64,000 bases of DNA from Streptomyces aureoverticillatus (GCF_014649395.1 NZ_BMSY01000009.1:124001-188000), one strand, 5' to 3'. Counted from the first letter of the stretch, positions 40,604 through 49,735 are shown. Notes: generated by a model from the sequence alone, not told the origin. Translations and numbers: made by a program.

Positions 40604-41317
40604 CTACTCCAGACCGCTCACCCGCAACGTGATGTTGAGCCGCCCCGTGAGCCCGAGGCCGGGCGGCGCCGTGCCCGGGCGCACCTTCGGCACCCCGTGG
40701 TACGCGAGCCGCGACGGCCCGCCGAACACCATCAAGTCGCCGCTGCGCAGCTCCACATCGGTGTACGGCCGGGTCCGCGTCTCGGTGTTGCCGAAGCGGA
40801 AGACGCAGGTGTCGCCGAGGCTCAGGGAGACGACCGGAGCGGTGGACTTCTCGTCGCTGTCGCGGTGCATGCCCATGTGGGCATCGGCGTCGTAGAAGTT
40901 GATGAGCGCGATGTCGTACGCGGACGGGGCGCCGTCGGCGGAATCGTCCCGGCCCGCGCCCGCCTCGCCGTCGGCCCGGCCGGGCCCCGGCACGTCGCCG
41001 TCGCCGTACGCGTCCCGGACCGCCGCCCGCCCCAGCTCCGCGAGCCACGTCGGCATCGGCTTCACCGGCGCGCCGTCCCCGTCGACGACGGTGCGCGCGT
41101 ACCCGTACGGGTACCAGTGCAGGCCCAGGCACACCTGGCGCGCGGTCATCGTCCCGCCGCCGGGCAGGCGGACCGTGCGCAGTCCGGCCGGAGGGCGGGC
41201 CCACGCGCGGCACGCGGCGACCAGCTCCCGCTGGCGGGGCGGGTCCAGCCAGTCGGGCACGTGCACCGCCCCCGGCGCGACCTCGGCGCGCTCGCGCGGG
41301 AACAGCTCGCCGGTCAT
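40604..41317 (-). CDS. alkB: AlkB-type alpha-ketoglutarate-dependent dioxygenase
   Basis: A 237-residue 2OG-Fe(II) dioxygenase that directly reverses N-alkyl base damage. It has the nucleotide-recognition region (LHWYPYGYARTVVDGDGAPV), the HxD iron ligands in AHMGMHRDSDEKS, the distal His in RLAYHGVPKV and the 2OG-binding Arg pair in LTGRLNITLRVS. A Gly/Asp/Ala-rich loop sits near residue 115. Its ATG overlaps the stop of the upstream rlmG-like gene (ATGA). It faces the ogt/Oxygenase-NA pair across 44 bp. Confidence 0.93.
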   Translation of the reverse strand: MTGELFPRERAEVAPGAVHVPDWLDPPRQRELVAACRAWARPPAGLRTVRLPGGGTMTARQVCLGLHWYPYGYARTVVDGDGAPVKPMPTWLAELGRAAVRDAYGDGDVPGPGRADGEAGAGRDDSADGAPSAYDIALINFYDADAHMGMHRDSDEKSTAPVVSLSLGDTCVFRFGNTETRTRPYTDVELRSGDLMVFGGPSRLAYHGVPKVRPGTAPPGLGLTGRLNITLRVSGLE

Positions 41318-42477
41318 GCGCGCCGGACCGCCCGCAGGATCACGAACTTGCGGTTGCTCGCGGCCACTTCGACGTTGCCGAAGAGCCGCTTGAGGCGTAC
41401 GTGGTAGCCGAGGTGGCGGTTGCCGACGACCCACAGCTCGCCGCCGGGGCGCAGAGCGGCCCGGGCGCCGCGGAACATGCGCTGCGCGGTCGCGTCGGTC
41501 GTCGCCTGGTGGCTGTGGAAGGGCGGGTTGTTCAGGACCAGGTCGACGGACTCCGGCGGCATCGCGGTGAGCGCGTCCCCGGCGACGAAGTCGGCCTTGG
41601 CCGTCGCGTTGGCCCGGAACGTGGCCTCGGCGGAGGCCACCGCCTGGTACGACTCGTCGACGAAGGTGACCCGGGCCTCGGGGTTGGCGACCGCCGCGGC
41701 CGTGCCGAGCACGCCGTTGCCGCAGCCCAGGTCGACGACGTGCGCGTCACCGCTGCTCGGCGGCAGGTGCTGGAGGAGGAAGCGGGTGCCGATGTCGAGG
41801 CGCTCGGCGCAGAAGATGCCCGCGTGGTTGACGGTCGTCAGACCCGCGCCCGCGCCGGAGTCGCCGGGCAGGACGTAGCTGCGCGGCCAGGGGCTGGGGC
41901 CGGGCCGCAGCTCGGGGTCCGGGGTGCTGAAGATCAGCCGGGCCTTCTGGCGGGCGAGGGACGTGCGGGTCGGGCCGACGATCCGCTCGAAGAGGTCCAG
42001 GGTCGAGGTGTGGATCTCGGTGACCATGCCGGTGCCGACGACGACGGTGCCCGCGTGCAGGGCCGGGGCGATCCGGTGCAGTTGGTCCTCCAGGAGCGCG
42101 AGGCTCTTCGGCACCCGGACCAGGAGGACGTCGACGCGCTCCGGCGGGATGTCCCGGGTCGTCAACAGGCGCGCCTCGTCCGCCGGAAGGCCCGCGCGCG
42201 CGAGGTTGGCCAGGGTCGCCCGGCGGCCGAGGTAGGACTCGGTGATCTGCACGGGCCGGTGCGCGGCCAGCGCGGTGGTCAGCGCGCCCCACCGGTCACC
42301 GACGACGGCCACCGTCCCGTCCAGGGCGACCGGCTCCCCGTCACCCTCCCCTGTCTCCCCCGCCAGGTGCCGCAGCAGATAGGCGTCGGCCGCGGACCAG
42401 GCCCGCAGGGTGTCGCGCGGGTCCTCCGGGAAGCGTGTGAGGTCGTACTCGCCCCATGACGTGCTCAAACGGTTCAT
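41314..42477 (-). CDS. rlmG: Class I SAM methyltransferase, RlmG/RsmC type (rRNA guanine-N2)
   Basis: A 387-residue protein with a catalytically inactive N-terminal methyltransferase-like half and an active C-terminal half. The SAM-binding motif is VVDLGCGNGVLGTAAA (about 247-262) and the target-base motif VLNNPPFHSHQ lies near 311. This is the pattern of 23S rRNA m2G methyltransferase RlmG. It is translationally coupled to alkB downstream. The symbol is by similarity; 16S RsmC is the main alternative. Confidence 0.85.
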   Translation of the reverse strand: MNRLSTSWGEYDLTRFPEDPRDTLRAWSAADAYLLRHLAGETGEGDGEPVALDGTVAVVGDRWGALTTALAAHRPVQITESYLGRRATLANLARAGLPADEARLLTTRDIPPERVDVLLVRVPKSLALLEDQLHRIAPALHAGTVVVGTGMVTEIHTSTLDLFERIVGPTRTSLARQKARLIFSTPDPELRPGPSPWPRSYVLPGDSGAGAGLTTVNHAGIFCAERLDIGTRFLLQHLPPSSGDAHVVDLGCGNGVLGTAAAVANPEARVTFVDESYQAVASAEATFRANATAKADFVAGDALTAMPPESVDLVLNNPPFHSHQATTDATAQRMFRGARAALRPGGELWVVGNRHLGYHVRLKRLFGNVEVAASNRKFVILRAVRRA

Positions 42478-42545
42478 CGTGCCCTCAGGCTAACGGAGTG
42501 CCGCGCACGGGACGCCGGCCCGGCGCCCAAGCCGACGGGGCCGCG

Positions 42546-42577
42546 GTGCGGCAGTGCGGCAGTGCGGCAGTGCGGCA
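42546..42577. repeat. 8-bp tandem repeat GTGCGGCA (four copies)
   Basis: Four perfect head-to-tail copies lie in the short intergenic region upstream of the rlmG-like gene and downstream of the membrane protein gene. Confidence 0.85.
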
Positions 42578-42638
42578 TACGAAACCCTGGGGCGCCGAGC
42601 ATCGCGTCGCGGGAGGTCTCCTGCGGAACGGCTACGGC

Positions 42639-43346
42639 TCAGGGCGAGCGCAGTGATCTTCGCCGGGGCACGGCGACCCGGGTGCGGCCGGGGTCGGCGG
42701 GGCGGGCCCGGTCGTACACGGCGAGGACGGGCCGGTCCAGGGCGGCGCGGTCCACGACGACGGGCACGGAGTGGCGGGCGCCCCGGGTGTCGTGGAAGAC
42801 GACGGTGACCTCGCCGCGCCTGCCGCGCACCGGCCGCCAGCCCTCCAGGCGGGCCTGCGCCGTGGTGAAGTCGCCGCGCAGCCTGCGCAGCGCGGCGGTC
42901 CGGCGCAGGCTGACGACGCCGCCCCACACGGCGACGAAGCAGCCCGCGGCGGCGACCGACCACGAGAAGGCCAGCCAGCCGGACACGGTGTGCCTGCCCG
43001 CGGGCACGACCAGCATGAAGTCGGTGACCGTGCCGTACCGGACGCGCCCGTCGGCCACCGCGTCGTACCAGCCGGCGACGGCCGCGCCCGCGCTCAGGGC
43101 GATGACCGCGCCGGCCGTCGCCCCTTGCAGGAACCGCGCGGCGGCGAACCCCAGCAGCACGGTGGAGGCGATGCCGATCTCCGGTGCCACGGCCGCGAGC
43201 TGATCGCTGCCGCAGCCGCGGCTGTCACACCCCCACACGGCGGTGGCGACGCCGTACGTACTGAGGTGCCAGACGAGCCAGACCTGCCAGGCCAGCAGCG
43301 CGCAGGCGAGCCCGCGCAGCGTCAGGCCGTAGGTCCTCCGGCTCAA
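42639..43346 (-). CDS. Integral membrane protein, DUF3592-like, function unknown
   Basis: A 235-residue protein with four hydrophobic segments (about 10-30, 55-75, 78-95 and 128-148) and a cytoplasmic C-terminal part. Two cysteines (WGCDSRGCG) lie in the first external loop. The region VTDFMLVVPAGRHTVSGWL and the later GRRGEVTVVFHDTRGARHSV resemble DUF3592 membrane proteins, a weak match. Only a TTG start (43346) is available, with AGGGG about six bases before it. It has no evident operon partner. Confidence 0.65.
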   Translation of the reverse strand: MSRRTYGLTLRGLACALLAWQVWLVWHLSTYGVATAVWGCDSRGCGSDQLAAVAPEIGIASTVLLGFAAARFLQGATAGAVIALSAGAAVAGWYDAVADGRVRYGTVTDFMLVVPAGRHTVSGWLAFSWSVAAAGCFVAVWGGVVSLRRTAALRRLRGDFTTAQARLEGWRPVRGRRGEVTVVFHDTRGARHSVPVVVDRAALDRPVLAVYDRARPADPGRTRVAVPRRRSLRSP

Positions 43347-43470
43347 CTCCCGCCCCTGTCCCAGTGGTTCCGCGGCACGCGGGCAGCGCGCCGCGGACGG
43401 TGCCCGGCAATGTCCGTGCAGGTTACACGCTGTGGCGGGCCGTCACCATGGGGCCCGCGCGCCGCGCGAC

Positions 43471-43941
43471 TCAGCCGCGGGCGAACCACGTGGGCGCGTC
43501 CGCCATCGCCTGCTTGACCCGGAACAGCCCGGTCTCGTGCAGGTCGGGCAGCCCGTCCAGCGGGAACCACGCGACTTCGAGGGACTCGTCGTCGTTCACG
43601 CGCGGCTCGCCGCCCACCGCCCGGCAGCGGACCGTGATGTCCATGAACTGACAGACGTCGCCGTTGGGATACGTGATCGGCTCCAGCGCCTCCACCAGGA
43701 CCACGCGCTCGGCGACGCACCGCACCGCCGTCTCTTCGTAGACCTCGCGCACGGCACACTCGGCGGGCTGCTCACCCGGATCCGGGATGCCGCCGATGAC
43801 CGACCACTTGCCGTTGTCGGCACGCCTCCCGAGCAGCACTCTGCCCTCGTCGTCGAAGACGATCGCGGTGACTCCCGGGAGCCAGAGGAGCTGATGGCCC
43901 GCGTCGGCGCGCAGGGTACGGATGAAGTCCGGAGTAGCCAT
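43471..43941 (-). CDS. NUDIX hydrolase
   Basis: A 156-residue hydrolase with a complete Nudix box (GX5EX7REUXEE pattern) in GGIPDPGEQPAECAVREVYE near residues 49-72, preceded by the usual VTAIVFDDEGRVLLGRRADN. It hydrolyses a nucleoside-diphosphate-linked substrate; which one is unknown. It starts 10 bp after the lnt stop on the same strand, so it is probably co-transcribed with lnt. Confidence 0.92.
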   Translation of the reverse strand: MATPDFIRTLRADAGHQLLWLPGVTAIVFDDEGRVLLGRRADNGKWSVIGGIPDPGEQPAECAVREVYEETAVRCVAERVVLVEALEPITYPNGDVCQFMDITVRCRAVGGEPRVNDDESLEVAWFPLDGLPDLHETGLFRVKQAMADAPTWFARG

Positions 43942-43951
43942 GGTGCCGACC

Positions 43952-45544
43952 CTAACCGGCGGCCCCGGCCCGACGACGGGCGATCACCCAGCCGACACCC
44001 GCCGCACCGACCAGCACGAGGAACACTTCCGGCCACACGCCGATGCGCGTGGCGGGCGTGAGGGAGCTGCGCTTGGGGACGTCGGCGACCAGCGACTCGG
44101 CCGTGAACATCCCGGTGCGCCGGGCGATCGACCCGTCCGGGCGGATCACGGCGCTGACCCCGCTGGTCACCGGGACCATCACGGCCCGGCCGTGCTCGAC
44201 GGCCCGCACCCGGTCTATGGCGAGCTGCTGGTACGTCATCTGGCTGCGCTCGAACGTGGCGTTGTTGCTGGGCACGGAGAGGATCTGCGCGCCTTCCTCC
44301 ACCTGGTCCCGCACCACCGAGTCGAAGGCGGCCTCGTAGCAGGTCACCGGGCCGACCCCGGTGCCCGCCATGTCGAACACGGCCGGTTTCGTACCGGGTT
44401 CGAAGACACCGGCGCGGTCCACGTCGGAGCTGAAGACCCGGAAGAAGCTTCGATACGGCATGTACTCGCCGAACGGCTGGAGGTGCCGCTTGTCGTAGGT
44501 GGCGCCGGGACCGGTCTTCGGGTCCCACAGGATCTGCCGGTTGCGGGGCTTGCCGTCCTCCGCCGTGACGACGGCGCCCACGGACACCGGCGCCTTGATG
44601 GCCTTGGCGGCCTTGTCGATCACGGCGTAGGCGTCGGCGTTGGCGTACGGGTCGATGTCGGAGGAGTTCTCCGGCCACAGCACCAGGTCCGGCTGCTTGG
44701 CCTTGCCCGCCTTCACGGCGGCGGCGAGGCGCAGCGTCTCCTTCACGTGGTGGTCCAGGACGGCGCGGCGCTGGGCGTTGAAGTCCAGGCCCATGCGCGG
44801 CACGTTGCCCTGGATGACGGCGACCGTCGTGGTGCCGTGCTCGGCCTTGTTCGACACCAGCGGCAGGGCCGCGGCCCCGGCGAGCACGGGCGCGAGCGTG
44901 AGCGCGGCGGACGTGACGAGCGCCCGGTCACGCGCGCCCGGATCGGCCTGGAGACGGCGTACGACATCGGCGAGCCCGAAGCCGCAGAGCACCACCGCGA
45001 AGCCGAGCAGCGGGGTGCCGCCGAGCGCGGCCAGCGGCAGGAACAGGCCGTCGGGCTGGCTGAAGGCGACCTTGCCCCAGGGGAAGCCCTCGAACGGGAA
45101 GCGCGCCCGCGCCGCCTCCCCCGCGATCCACACCCCGCCGGCCCACAGCGGCCACACCGGCAGCCGGGACACGAAGGCGATCCCCAGGCCGGTCAGGCCC
45201 AGGAACAGCGTCTCGGCGACGGCGAGCGCGAGCCACGGCAGCGGGCCCACGTCGACGCCCGTCCAGGACAGGAGCGGCAGGAAATAGCCGAGCCCCATGA
45301 GCAGTCCGAGGCCGAGGCCGGACTTCGGGCGCCGCCCGTGCAGGACGAATCCGAGGACCGCGAACGCGAAGGGCGCGAGCCACCACAGCTCACGCGGCGC
45401 GAAACTCAGATAGAGGAGCACTCCGGCGAGCACCGCCGCCACGGCCGGAACCAGCCGTCGTCTGATCCGCTCGGCGCGCGTCTCCGGTCCGGGCTGCGGT
45501 GCGGTCTGCTCGGACGCGTCGGTGGGAGCGGTGGTGGCGGTCAC
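43952..45544 (-). CDS. lnt: Apolipoprotein N-acyltransferase
   Basis: A 530-residue protein with an N-terminal block of membrane segments (about 30-235) and a nitrilase-like extracytoplasmic domain. Catalytic residues are visible: the Lys region KRHLQPFGEYMPYR, the Cys in VTCYEAAFDS, and an essential Glu-type segment DLVLWPENSSDID. A final helix ends in an Arg-rich tail. It adds the N-acyl chain to lipoproteins at the membrane. I used GTG 45544, where the family homology begins; the ribosome site is weak and the upstream frame (to 45664) looks non-coding. It is followed closely by the NUDIX gene. Confidence 0.92.
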   Translation of the reverse strand: MTATTAPTDASEQTAPQPGPETRAERIRRRLVPAVAAVLAGVLLYLSFAPRELWWLAPFAFAVLGFVLHGRRPKSGLGLGLLMGLGYFLPLLSWTGVDVGPLPWLALAVAETLFLGLTGLGIAFVSRLPVWPLWAGGVWIAGEAARARFPFEGFPWGKVAFSQPDGLFLPLAALGGTPLLGFAVVLCGFGLADVVRRLQADPGARDRALVTSAALTLAPVLAGAAALPLVSNKAEHGTTTVAVIQGNVPRMGLDFNAQRRAVLDHHVKETLRLAAAVKAGKAKQPDLVLWPENSSDIDPYANADAYAVIDKAAKAIKAPVSVGAVVTAEDGKPRNRQILWDPKTGPGATYDKRHLQPFGEYMPYRSFFRVFSSDVDRAGVFEPGTKPAVFDMAGTGVGPVTCYEAAFDSVVRDQVEEGAQILSVPSNNATFERSQMTYQQLAIDRVRAVEHGRAVMVPVTSGVSAVIRPDGSIARRTGMFTAESLVADVPKRSSLTPATRIGVWPEVFLVLVGAAGVGWVIARRRAGAAG

Positions 45545-45786
45545 TCCGGGAGTGTACGGCGCGTCACCTGGGCGCGGACAGCGCGGTCCGGGGGTGCCTG
45601 CACGGCCGTCCCGCACACCCGTTCCACCCGCCTGCTGGATCGTTCCTGCGCGAGATCTCCACAACCGGTGCCCGCAGCAGCTAGCGTGTCCCCCAGTCCC
45701 TGACGTGCGGCGAGATCAAGCCATGCGGTCGGCACGCCGTACGGGTCGGGGCCCGTCACACAGCGGGGGGCGACGGGGTGGGGTCG

Positions 45787-46863
45787 ATGAAGACGCCGGC
45801 CACGGCCACGACGGCCGGCCGGCCCGGGGTGCGGCACGGGGCCGCGGACGCCGTCGGGGTGGCGATCCTCGCCGCCTGCGCGGCCTGGGTGCTGATCACG
45901 ACCGGCGTGCGGGGCGGCCGTCCTGACGGGATGCTGCTCGCCGTCCTCGCGGTGGCCGCCGGGTACGCGGGCGGGCGGATCGCGGGGGCGCTGCTGCCGG
46001 TCGCCGCGCCGTGCGTGGGCGCGCTCGCCGGGGTCGCCCTGGCGGCCGCGGCACCGCATGTCACGCCGGGTCCCGTCAGCTCGTCGCCGCTCGGGCCGAT
46101 CGGCGCGACGGCTGCGCTGCTCAGCCTGGCGGCGGGCGCGGCCTGCTGCGCGGCCTGGGCGGCGCGTGGGGCGGCGCTGCGGACGGGCCTGCGGGTGCTC
46201 GCGGCCGGGGTCGTGGTCGCGTCGGCGGTGCTCGGCTCGACGGTCGGGGTGATCGCGAGCGCCGGGATCCTGCTGTGCTCGCTCGCGGCGGCGCTGATGC
46301 GGCGCAGGGGGCTGGGGCTCGCCGGATTCGCGCTGACGACGGCCGTGCTGGCGGGGAGCGCCTGGGCGGTCGCGGACGGAGCGCTGCCGGAGGGGCTCGC
46401 CACGTCGCTGGAGGGGCAGCTCGGCGGGTACCGGGTGCGGATGTGGCAGGACGCCGAGGAGTTGACGGGCGCGCATCCGGCGTTCGGCGTGGGGCCGGGG
46501 CGGTTCGGCGAGACGTCCCCCACGGTCACCGAGGGTCTGCTCGCGGGCGGCAAACCGCACTCGGCCCTGCTGCAGCAGGGCGCCGAGCAGGGCTTCGTGG
46601 GGGTGGCCCTGCTGGCGGCGGCCTTCTGCTGGCTGCTGTTCGCCCTGTGGCACTCGCCGCGCTCCACGCAGGTGGTCCTGACGGCGGGCGCGGCCCTGAC
46701 GGCGCTGGCCGCGGTGGCGACGGTCGGCAACGCCCTGAGCGTGACGTCTGTGACGGTGGGCGCGGGACTGCTCGCGGGCATCGCCACGGCACGCCCCCTG
46801 GGTGAGGAGCCGGATCGGCTCAGACCGGCGTACGTCCGGAGAGGTGAAGACGGTCGCGGATGA
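45787..46863 (+). CDS. O-antigen ligase-like (Wzy/RfaL) membrane protein
   Basis: About 358 residues with roughly nine hydrophobic segments. The loop YRVRMWQDAEELTGAHPAFG with VGPGRFGE, and then PHSALLQQGAEQGFVGVALL, match the large periplasmic loop of Wzy_C/O-antigen ligase proteins. These transfer polymerised glycans to acceptors. No polysaccharide cluster is adjacent. ATG 45787 is assumed; GTG 45778 is possible. The 3' end overlaps the convergent PH-domain gene by 44 bp. The upstream 242 bp is a divergent promoter region shared with lnt. Confidence 0.78.
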   Translation: MKTPATATTAGRPGVRHGAADAVGVAILAACAAWVLITTGVRGGRPDGMLLAVLAVAAGYAGGRIAGALLPVAAPCVGALAGVALAAAAPHVTPGPVSSSPLGPIGATAALLSLAAGAACCAAWAARGAALRTGLRVLAAGVVVASAVLGSTVGVIASAGILLCSLAAALMRRRGLGLAGFALTTAVLAGSAWAVADGALPEGLATSLEGQLGGYRVRMWQDAEELTGAHPAFGVGPGRFGETSPTVTEGLLAGGKPHSALLQQGAEQGFVGVALLAAAFCWLLFALWHSPRSTQVVLTAGAALTALAAVATVGNALSVTSVTVGAGLLAGIATARPLGEEPDRLRPAYVRRGEDGRG

Positions 46864-47374
46864 CGCGCACGGCCGCTTCGGCGTTGTCCACGGTGACCGT
46901 GAACTTGCGGCCGTCGCCCAGGCTGAGGACGAGGCCCTCGCCGCGCCGGACGACGACGGCGGTGCCCTGCTCGGGCCGCCAGCGGTAGCCCCAGCCGCCC
47001 CAGTGCCGGGGCGTGACGGCCGGGGCGAAGTCGGCGCCCACGACGTGCGACAGCGGGATGCGGCGGCGCGGCACCCCGATGTGGCCGCAGCGCACCTCGA
47101 GGGAGTCGCTGTCGACCTTCACGGCGACATGCACGAAGGCGAGCGTGCCGAACAGGATCAGCAGGCCCACGGCGATGAGGCCCACGATCGACATGATCAG
47201 CGGGAGGATGCCCGAGGGCCACAGGGCCTCGACGGCCAGGTCGATGCCCAGCGCGAGGCAGGCGGCACCGCCGCAGGCCAGCAGCCACTGAACGCGGTTC
47301 GTGGCGCGTCCGGTCCAGATCTCGGGCTGCTGCTGCTCGGAGCTGACCCGCGCGCTGTGGGCATCGTCCGTCAT
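46820..47374 (-). CDS. Membrane protein with bacterial PH-like domain
   Basis: A 184-residue protein: a short polar N-terminus, two hydrophobic segments (about 30-50 and 57-80) and a C-terminal PH-like beta domain (LEVRCGHIGVPRRRIPLSHV, WGGWGYRWRPEQGTAVVVRR). It is a typical Streptomyces two-helix PH-domain membrane protein of unknown function. ATG 47374 matches the usual N-terminus; its ribosome site is weak. Its last 15 codons overlap the 3' end of the convergent ligase-like gene. Confidence 0.8.
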   Translation of the reverse strand: MTDDAHSARVSSEQQQPEIWTGRATNRVQWLLACGGAACLALGIDLAVEALWPSGILPLIMSIVGLIAVGLLILFGTLAFVHVAVKVDSDSLEVRCGHIGVPRRRIPLSHVVGADFAPAVTPRHWGGWGYRWRPEQGTAVVVRRGEGLVLSLGDGRKFTVTVDNAEAAVRVIRDRLHLSGRTPV

Positions 47375-47542
47375 GCCATCGAGAGTACTCACGTTCCGGG
47401 GTGAAGGCACCGCGTCGCGGAGAGTTACTGCTGCGGTTGGACACGGCGAACGCGAGGTTTACGGCGTCGGTGGTGGTGAGGCGCCTGTTGCGTCCTGCGC
47501 CACACGTGCAGCGGATGCGGCGAGTGACCAAAGGGGCACGGG

Positions 47543-47572
47543 CAGGGACGGACAGGGACGGACAGGGACGGA
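47543..47572. repeat. 10-bp tandem repeat CAGGGACGGA (three copies)
   Basis: Three perfect copies lie in the 209-bp space between the racemase gene stop and the PH-domain gene start. The rest of that space shows no gene. Confidence 0.85.
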
Positions 47573-47583
47573 CGAGGAGGGGC

Positions 47584-48417
47584 TTAGGGCTCCAGCACCG
47601 GATCCGACGCGGCGAGCAGCCGTCCTTCGGCGTACGTGAGGGCGGCGGCCGGGAGCGCGGCCTCGCGGCCGCCGATGAGCACCGTGAGGGTCCCTTCGGC
47701 GCGCTCGCCGTCGTACGCGGCCGAGTGCGCCGCCGACGCGCCCCCGCCCTCGGCCCCGGTCCGCTCGCCGACCCGGCGCAGCGCCTGCGCGGCGACGGCT
47801 CCGGCCGAGCCGTGCAGGACGAGCGGCGGCCGGTCCGGCTGCTGCACGGCCGCGCGGATGCGCTCCGCGACCAGCTCGTAATGGGTGCAGCCCAGGACGA
47901 CGGCCCTTACATCGGGCGGGGTGAGGGCCGCGGCGGCCGCGATGGCGCGGGTGGTGGCGTCCTCGTCGGCCTCGTCCAAGGCGTCGGCGAGGCCGGGGCA
48001 GGGCACCTCGGTGACGGGGACGCCGGCGGCGAACTCCTCGATGAGGCCGCGCTGGTAGGGGCTGCCGGTGGTGGCGGGCGTGGCCCAGATCGCGACGGGG
48101 CCGCCGCCGGCCGCCGCGGGCTTGATCGCCGGGACGGTGCCGATGACGGGCAGCTCCGGCTCCAGGCGGGCGCGCAGGGTGGGCAGGGCGTGCACGGACG
48201 CGGTGTTGCAGGCCACGATCAGCGCGTCCGGGCGGTGCGCCGCGGCGGCCTCCGCGACGGCCAGGGCGAGCCGGGTGATCTCCTGCGGCGTGTGCGGGCC
48301 CCAGGGCATCGTGTCCGGGTCGGAGGAGAGAACGAGGTCGGCGCCGGGGTGCAGGCGCCGCACCGCGGCGGCCGCGGCGAGCAGTCCGATACCGGAGTCC
48401 ATCAGCGCGATCTTCAC
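47584..48417 (-). CDS. Glutamate/aspartate racemase family protein
   Basis: A 277-residue protein with both catalytic Cys segments of the family: DALIVACNTASVHALPTL (first Cys) and VRAVVLGCTHYELVAERI (second Cys). The N-terminal MKIALMDSGIGLLAAAAAVR is typical of MurI. The canonical ending is extended by about 50 residues rich in Ala/Gly/Glu. Glutamate racemase supplies D-Glu for peptidoglycan. It stands next to a glycosyltransferase and not in the usual murI neighbourhood, so it may be a second copy with a different role. I therefore leave the symbol blank. Confidence 0.85.
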   Translation of the reverse strand: MKIALMDSGIGLLAAAAAVRRLHPGADLVLSSDPDTMPWGPHTPQEITRLALAVAEAAAAHRPDALIVACNTASVHALPTLRARLEPELPVIGTVPAIKPAAAGGGPVAIWATPATTGSPYQRGLIEEFAAGVPVTEVPCPGLADALDEADEDATTRAIAAAAALTPPDVRAVVLGCTHYELVAERIRAAVQQPDRPPLVLHGSAGAVAAQALRRVGERTGAEGGGASAAHSAAYDGERAEGTLTVLIGGREAALPAAALTYAEGRLLAASDPVLEP

Positions 48418-48475
48418 CCGGTCACCTTAGACGATCGGCCGGACAAGCCCGGCACGGTGGGGCAGACTGCGGCGG

Positions 48476-49660
48476 ATGAGCGCCGTTGCATGGATCGCCG
48501 CCGCCTCGCTCGCCGCGTGGCTGTGGCTGCTGGTCGGGCAGGGTTTCTTCTGGCGTACGGATCTGCGCCTTCCGCCACGACGGGAGCCGGAGCACTGGCC
48601 GTCGGTGTGCGTCGTCGTCCCCGCGCGCGACGAGGCCGAGGTCCTGCCGACGAGCCTGCCCTCGCTGCTCGCGCAGGACTATCCGGGGCGCGCCGAGGTG
48701 TTCCTCGTCGACGACGGCAGCGGCGACGGCACGGGCGAGCTGGCGCGGGTGCTGTCCGCGCGGCACGGCGGGCTGCCGCTGACGGTGACGTCGCCCGGCG
48801 AGCCGCCGGCGGGCTGGACCGGCAAGCTCTGGGCGGTGCGGCACGGCATGACGCTCGCCCGCGCGCGCGAGCCCGAGTATCTGCTGCTCACCGACGCGGA
48901 CATCGCCCATGAGCCGGACAGCCTGCGGGAGTTGGTGGCCGCGGCCACGACCGGCGGCTACGACCTGGTCTCGCAGATGGCGCGGCTCCGGGTGGCGAGC
49001 GCCTGGGAACGACTCGTCGTCCCGGCGTTCGTGTACTTCTTCGCGCAGCTCTATCCGTTCCGCTGGATCGCGCGCAAGGGCGGGCGGACCGCCGCCGCGG
49101 CCGGGGGCTGTGTGCTGCTGCGCGCGGACGCCGCCGACCGGGCCCGGGTCCCGGACGCGATCCGGCACGCGGTCATCGACGACGTGGCGCTCGCGCGGGC
49201 GGTCAAGGGCGCGGGCGGGCACATCTGGCTGGGGCTCGCGGAGCGCGTCGACAGCGTGCGGCCCTACCCGCGCCTGGCGGACCTGTGGCGGATGGTGACG
49301 CGCAGTGCGTACGCCCAGCTGCGGCACAATCCGGCCCTGCTCGTCGCAACGGTGGCCGGGCTCGTCGTGGTGTACGTGGCGCCGCCGGTGGCGCTGTGCG
49401 CGGGACTGGCGGCGGGCAGCGCGGGCGCCGCGCTCCCGGGCGGGCTCGCCTGGCTCGTGATGACCGCGACGTACCTGCCGATGCTGCGTTACTACCGCCA
49501 GCCGCTGTGGCTCGCGCTCACGCTGCCCGCCACCGGGTTCCTCTACCTCCTGATGACCGTGGACTCCGCCGTGCAGCACTACCGGGGGCGCGGCGCGGCC
49601 TGGAAGGGCCGCACGTACGCGCGCCCGGACACGGCCGCGGCGGAGGAGTCCCGCCCTTAG
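48476..49660 (+). CDS. Glycosyltransferase family 2, HpnB-like
   Basis: A 394-residue membrane glycosyltransferase. An N-terminal helix is followed by the GT-A domain (VCVVVPARDEAEVLPTSLPS, VFLVDDGSGDGTGELA, LLLTDADIAHEP with the DxD motif, HAVIDDVALARAVK with an ED/DD motif). Three C-terminal membrane segments follow. The pattern matches the hopene-associated glycosyltransferase HpnB, but no hopanoid genes are present in the window. The donor and acceptor are unknown. It is divergent from the racemase-family gene across about 58 bp. Confidence 0.88.
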   Translation: MSAVAWIAAASLAAWLWLLVGQGFFWRTDLRLPPRREPEHWPSVCVVVPARDEAEVLPTSLPSLLAQDYPGRAEVFLVDDGSGDGTGELARVLSARHGGLPLTVTSPGEPPAGWTGKLWAVRHGMTLARAREPEYLLLTDADIAHEPDSLRELVAAATTGGYDLVSQMARLRVASAWERLVVPAFVYFFAQLYPFRWIARKGGRTAAAAGGCVLLRADAADRARVPDAIRHAVIDDVALARAVKGAGGHIWLGLAERVDSVRPYPRLADLWRMVTRSAYAQLRHNPALLVATVAGLVVVYVAPPVALCAGLAAGSAGAALPGGLAWLVMTATYLPMLRYYRQPLWLALTLPATGFLYLLMTVDSAVQHYRGRGAAWKGRTYARPDTAAAEESRP

Positions 49661-49735
49661 GGCGTGTCCGAGCCCGCTGGTCCGCCCGGGCGCCCCGGCA
49701 TTCCGCGCGCGCCCCGCACTCCCGGAGCGAGCCGG

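Noticed and set aside
47401..48912. Plus-strand open frame of 503 codons
   Set aside because: Antisense to the racemase-family gene, which has both catalytic Cys motifs.
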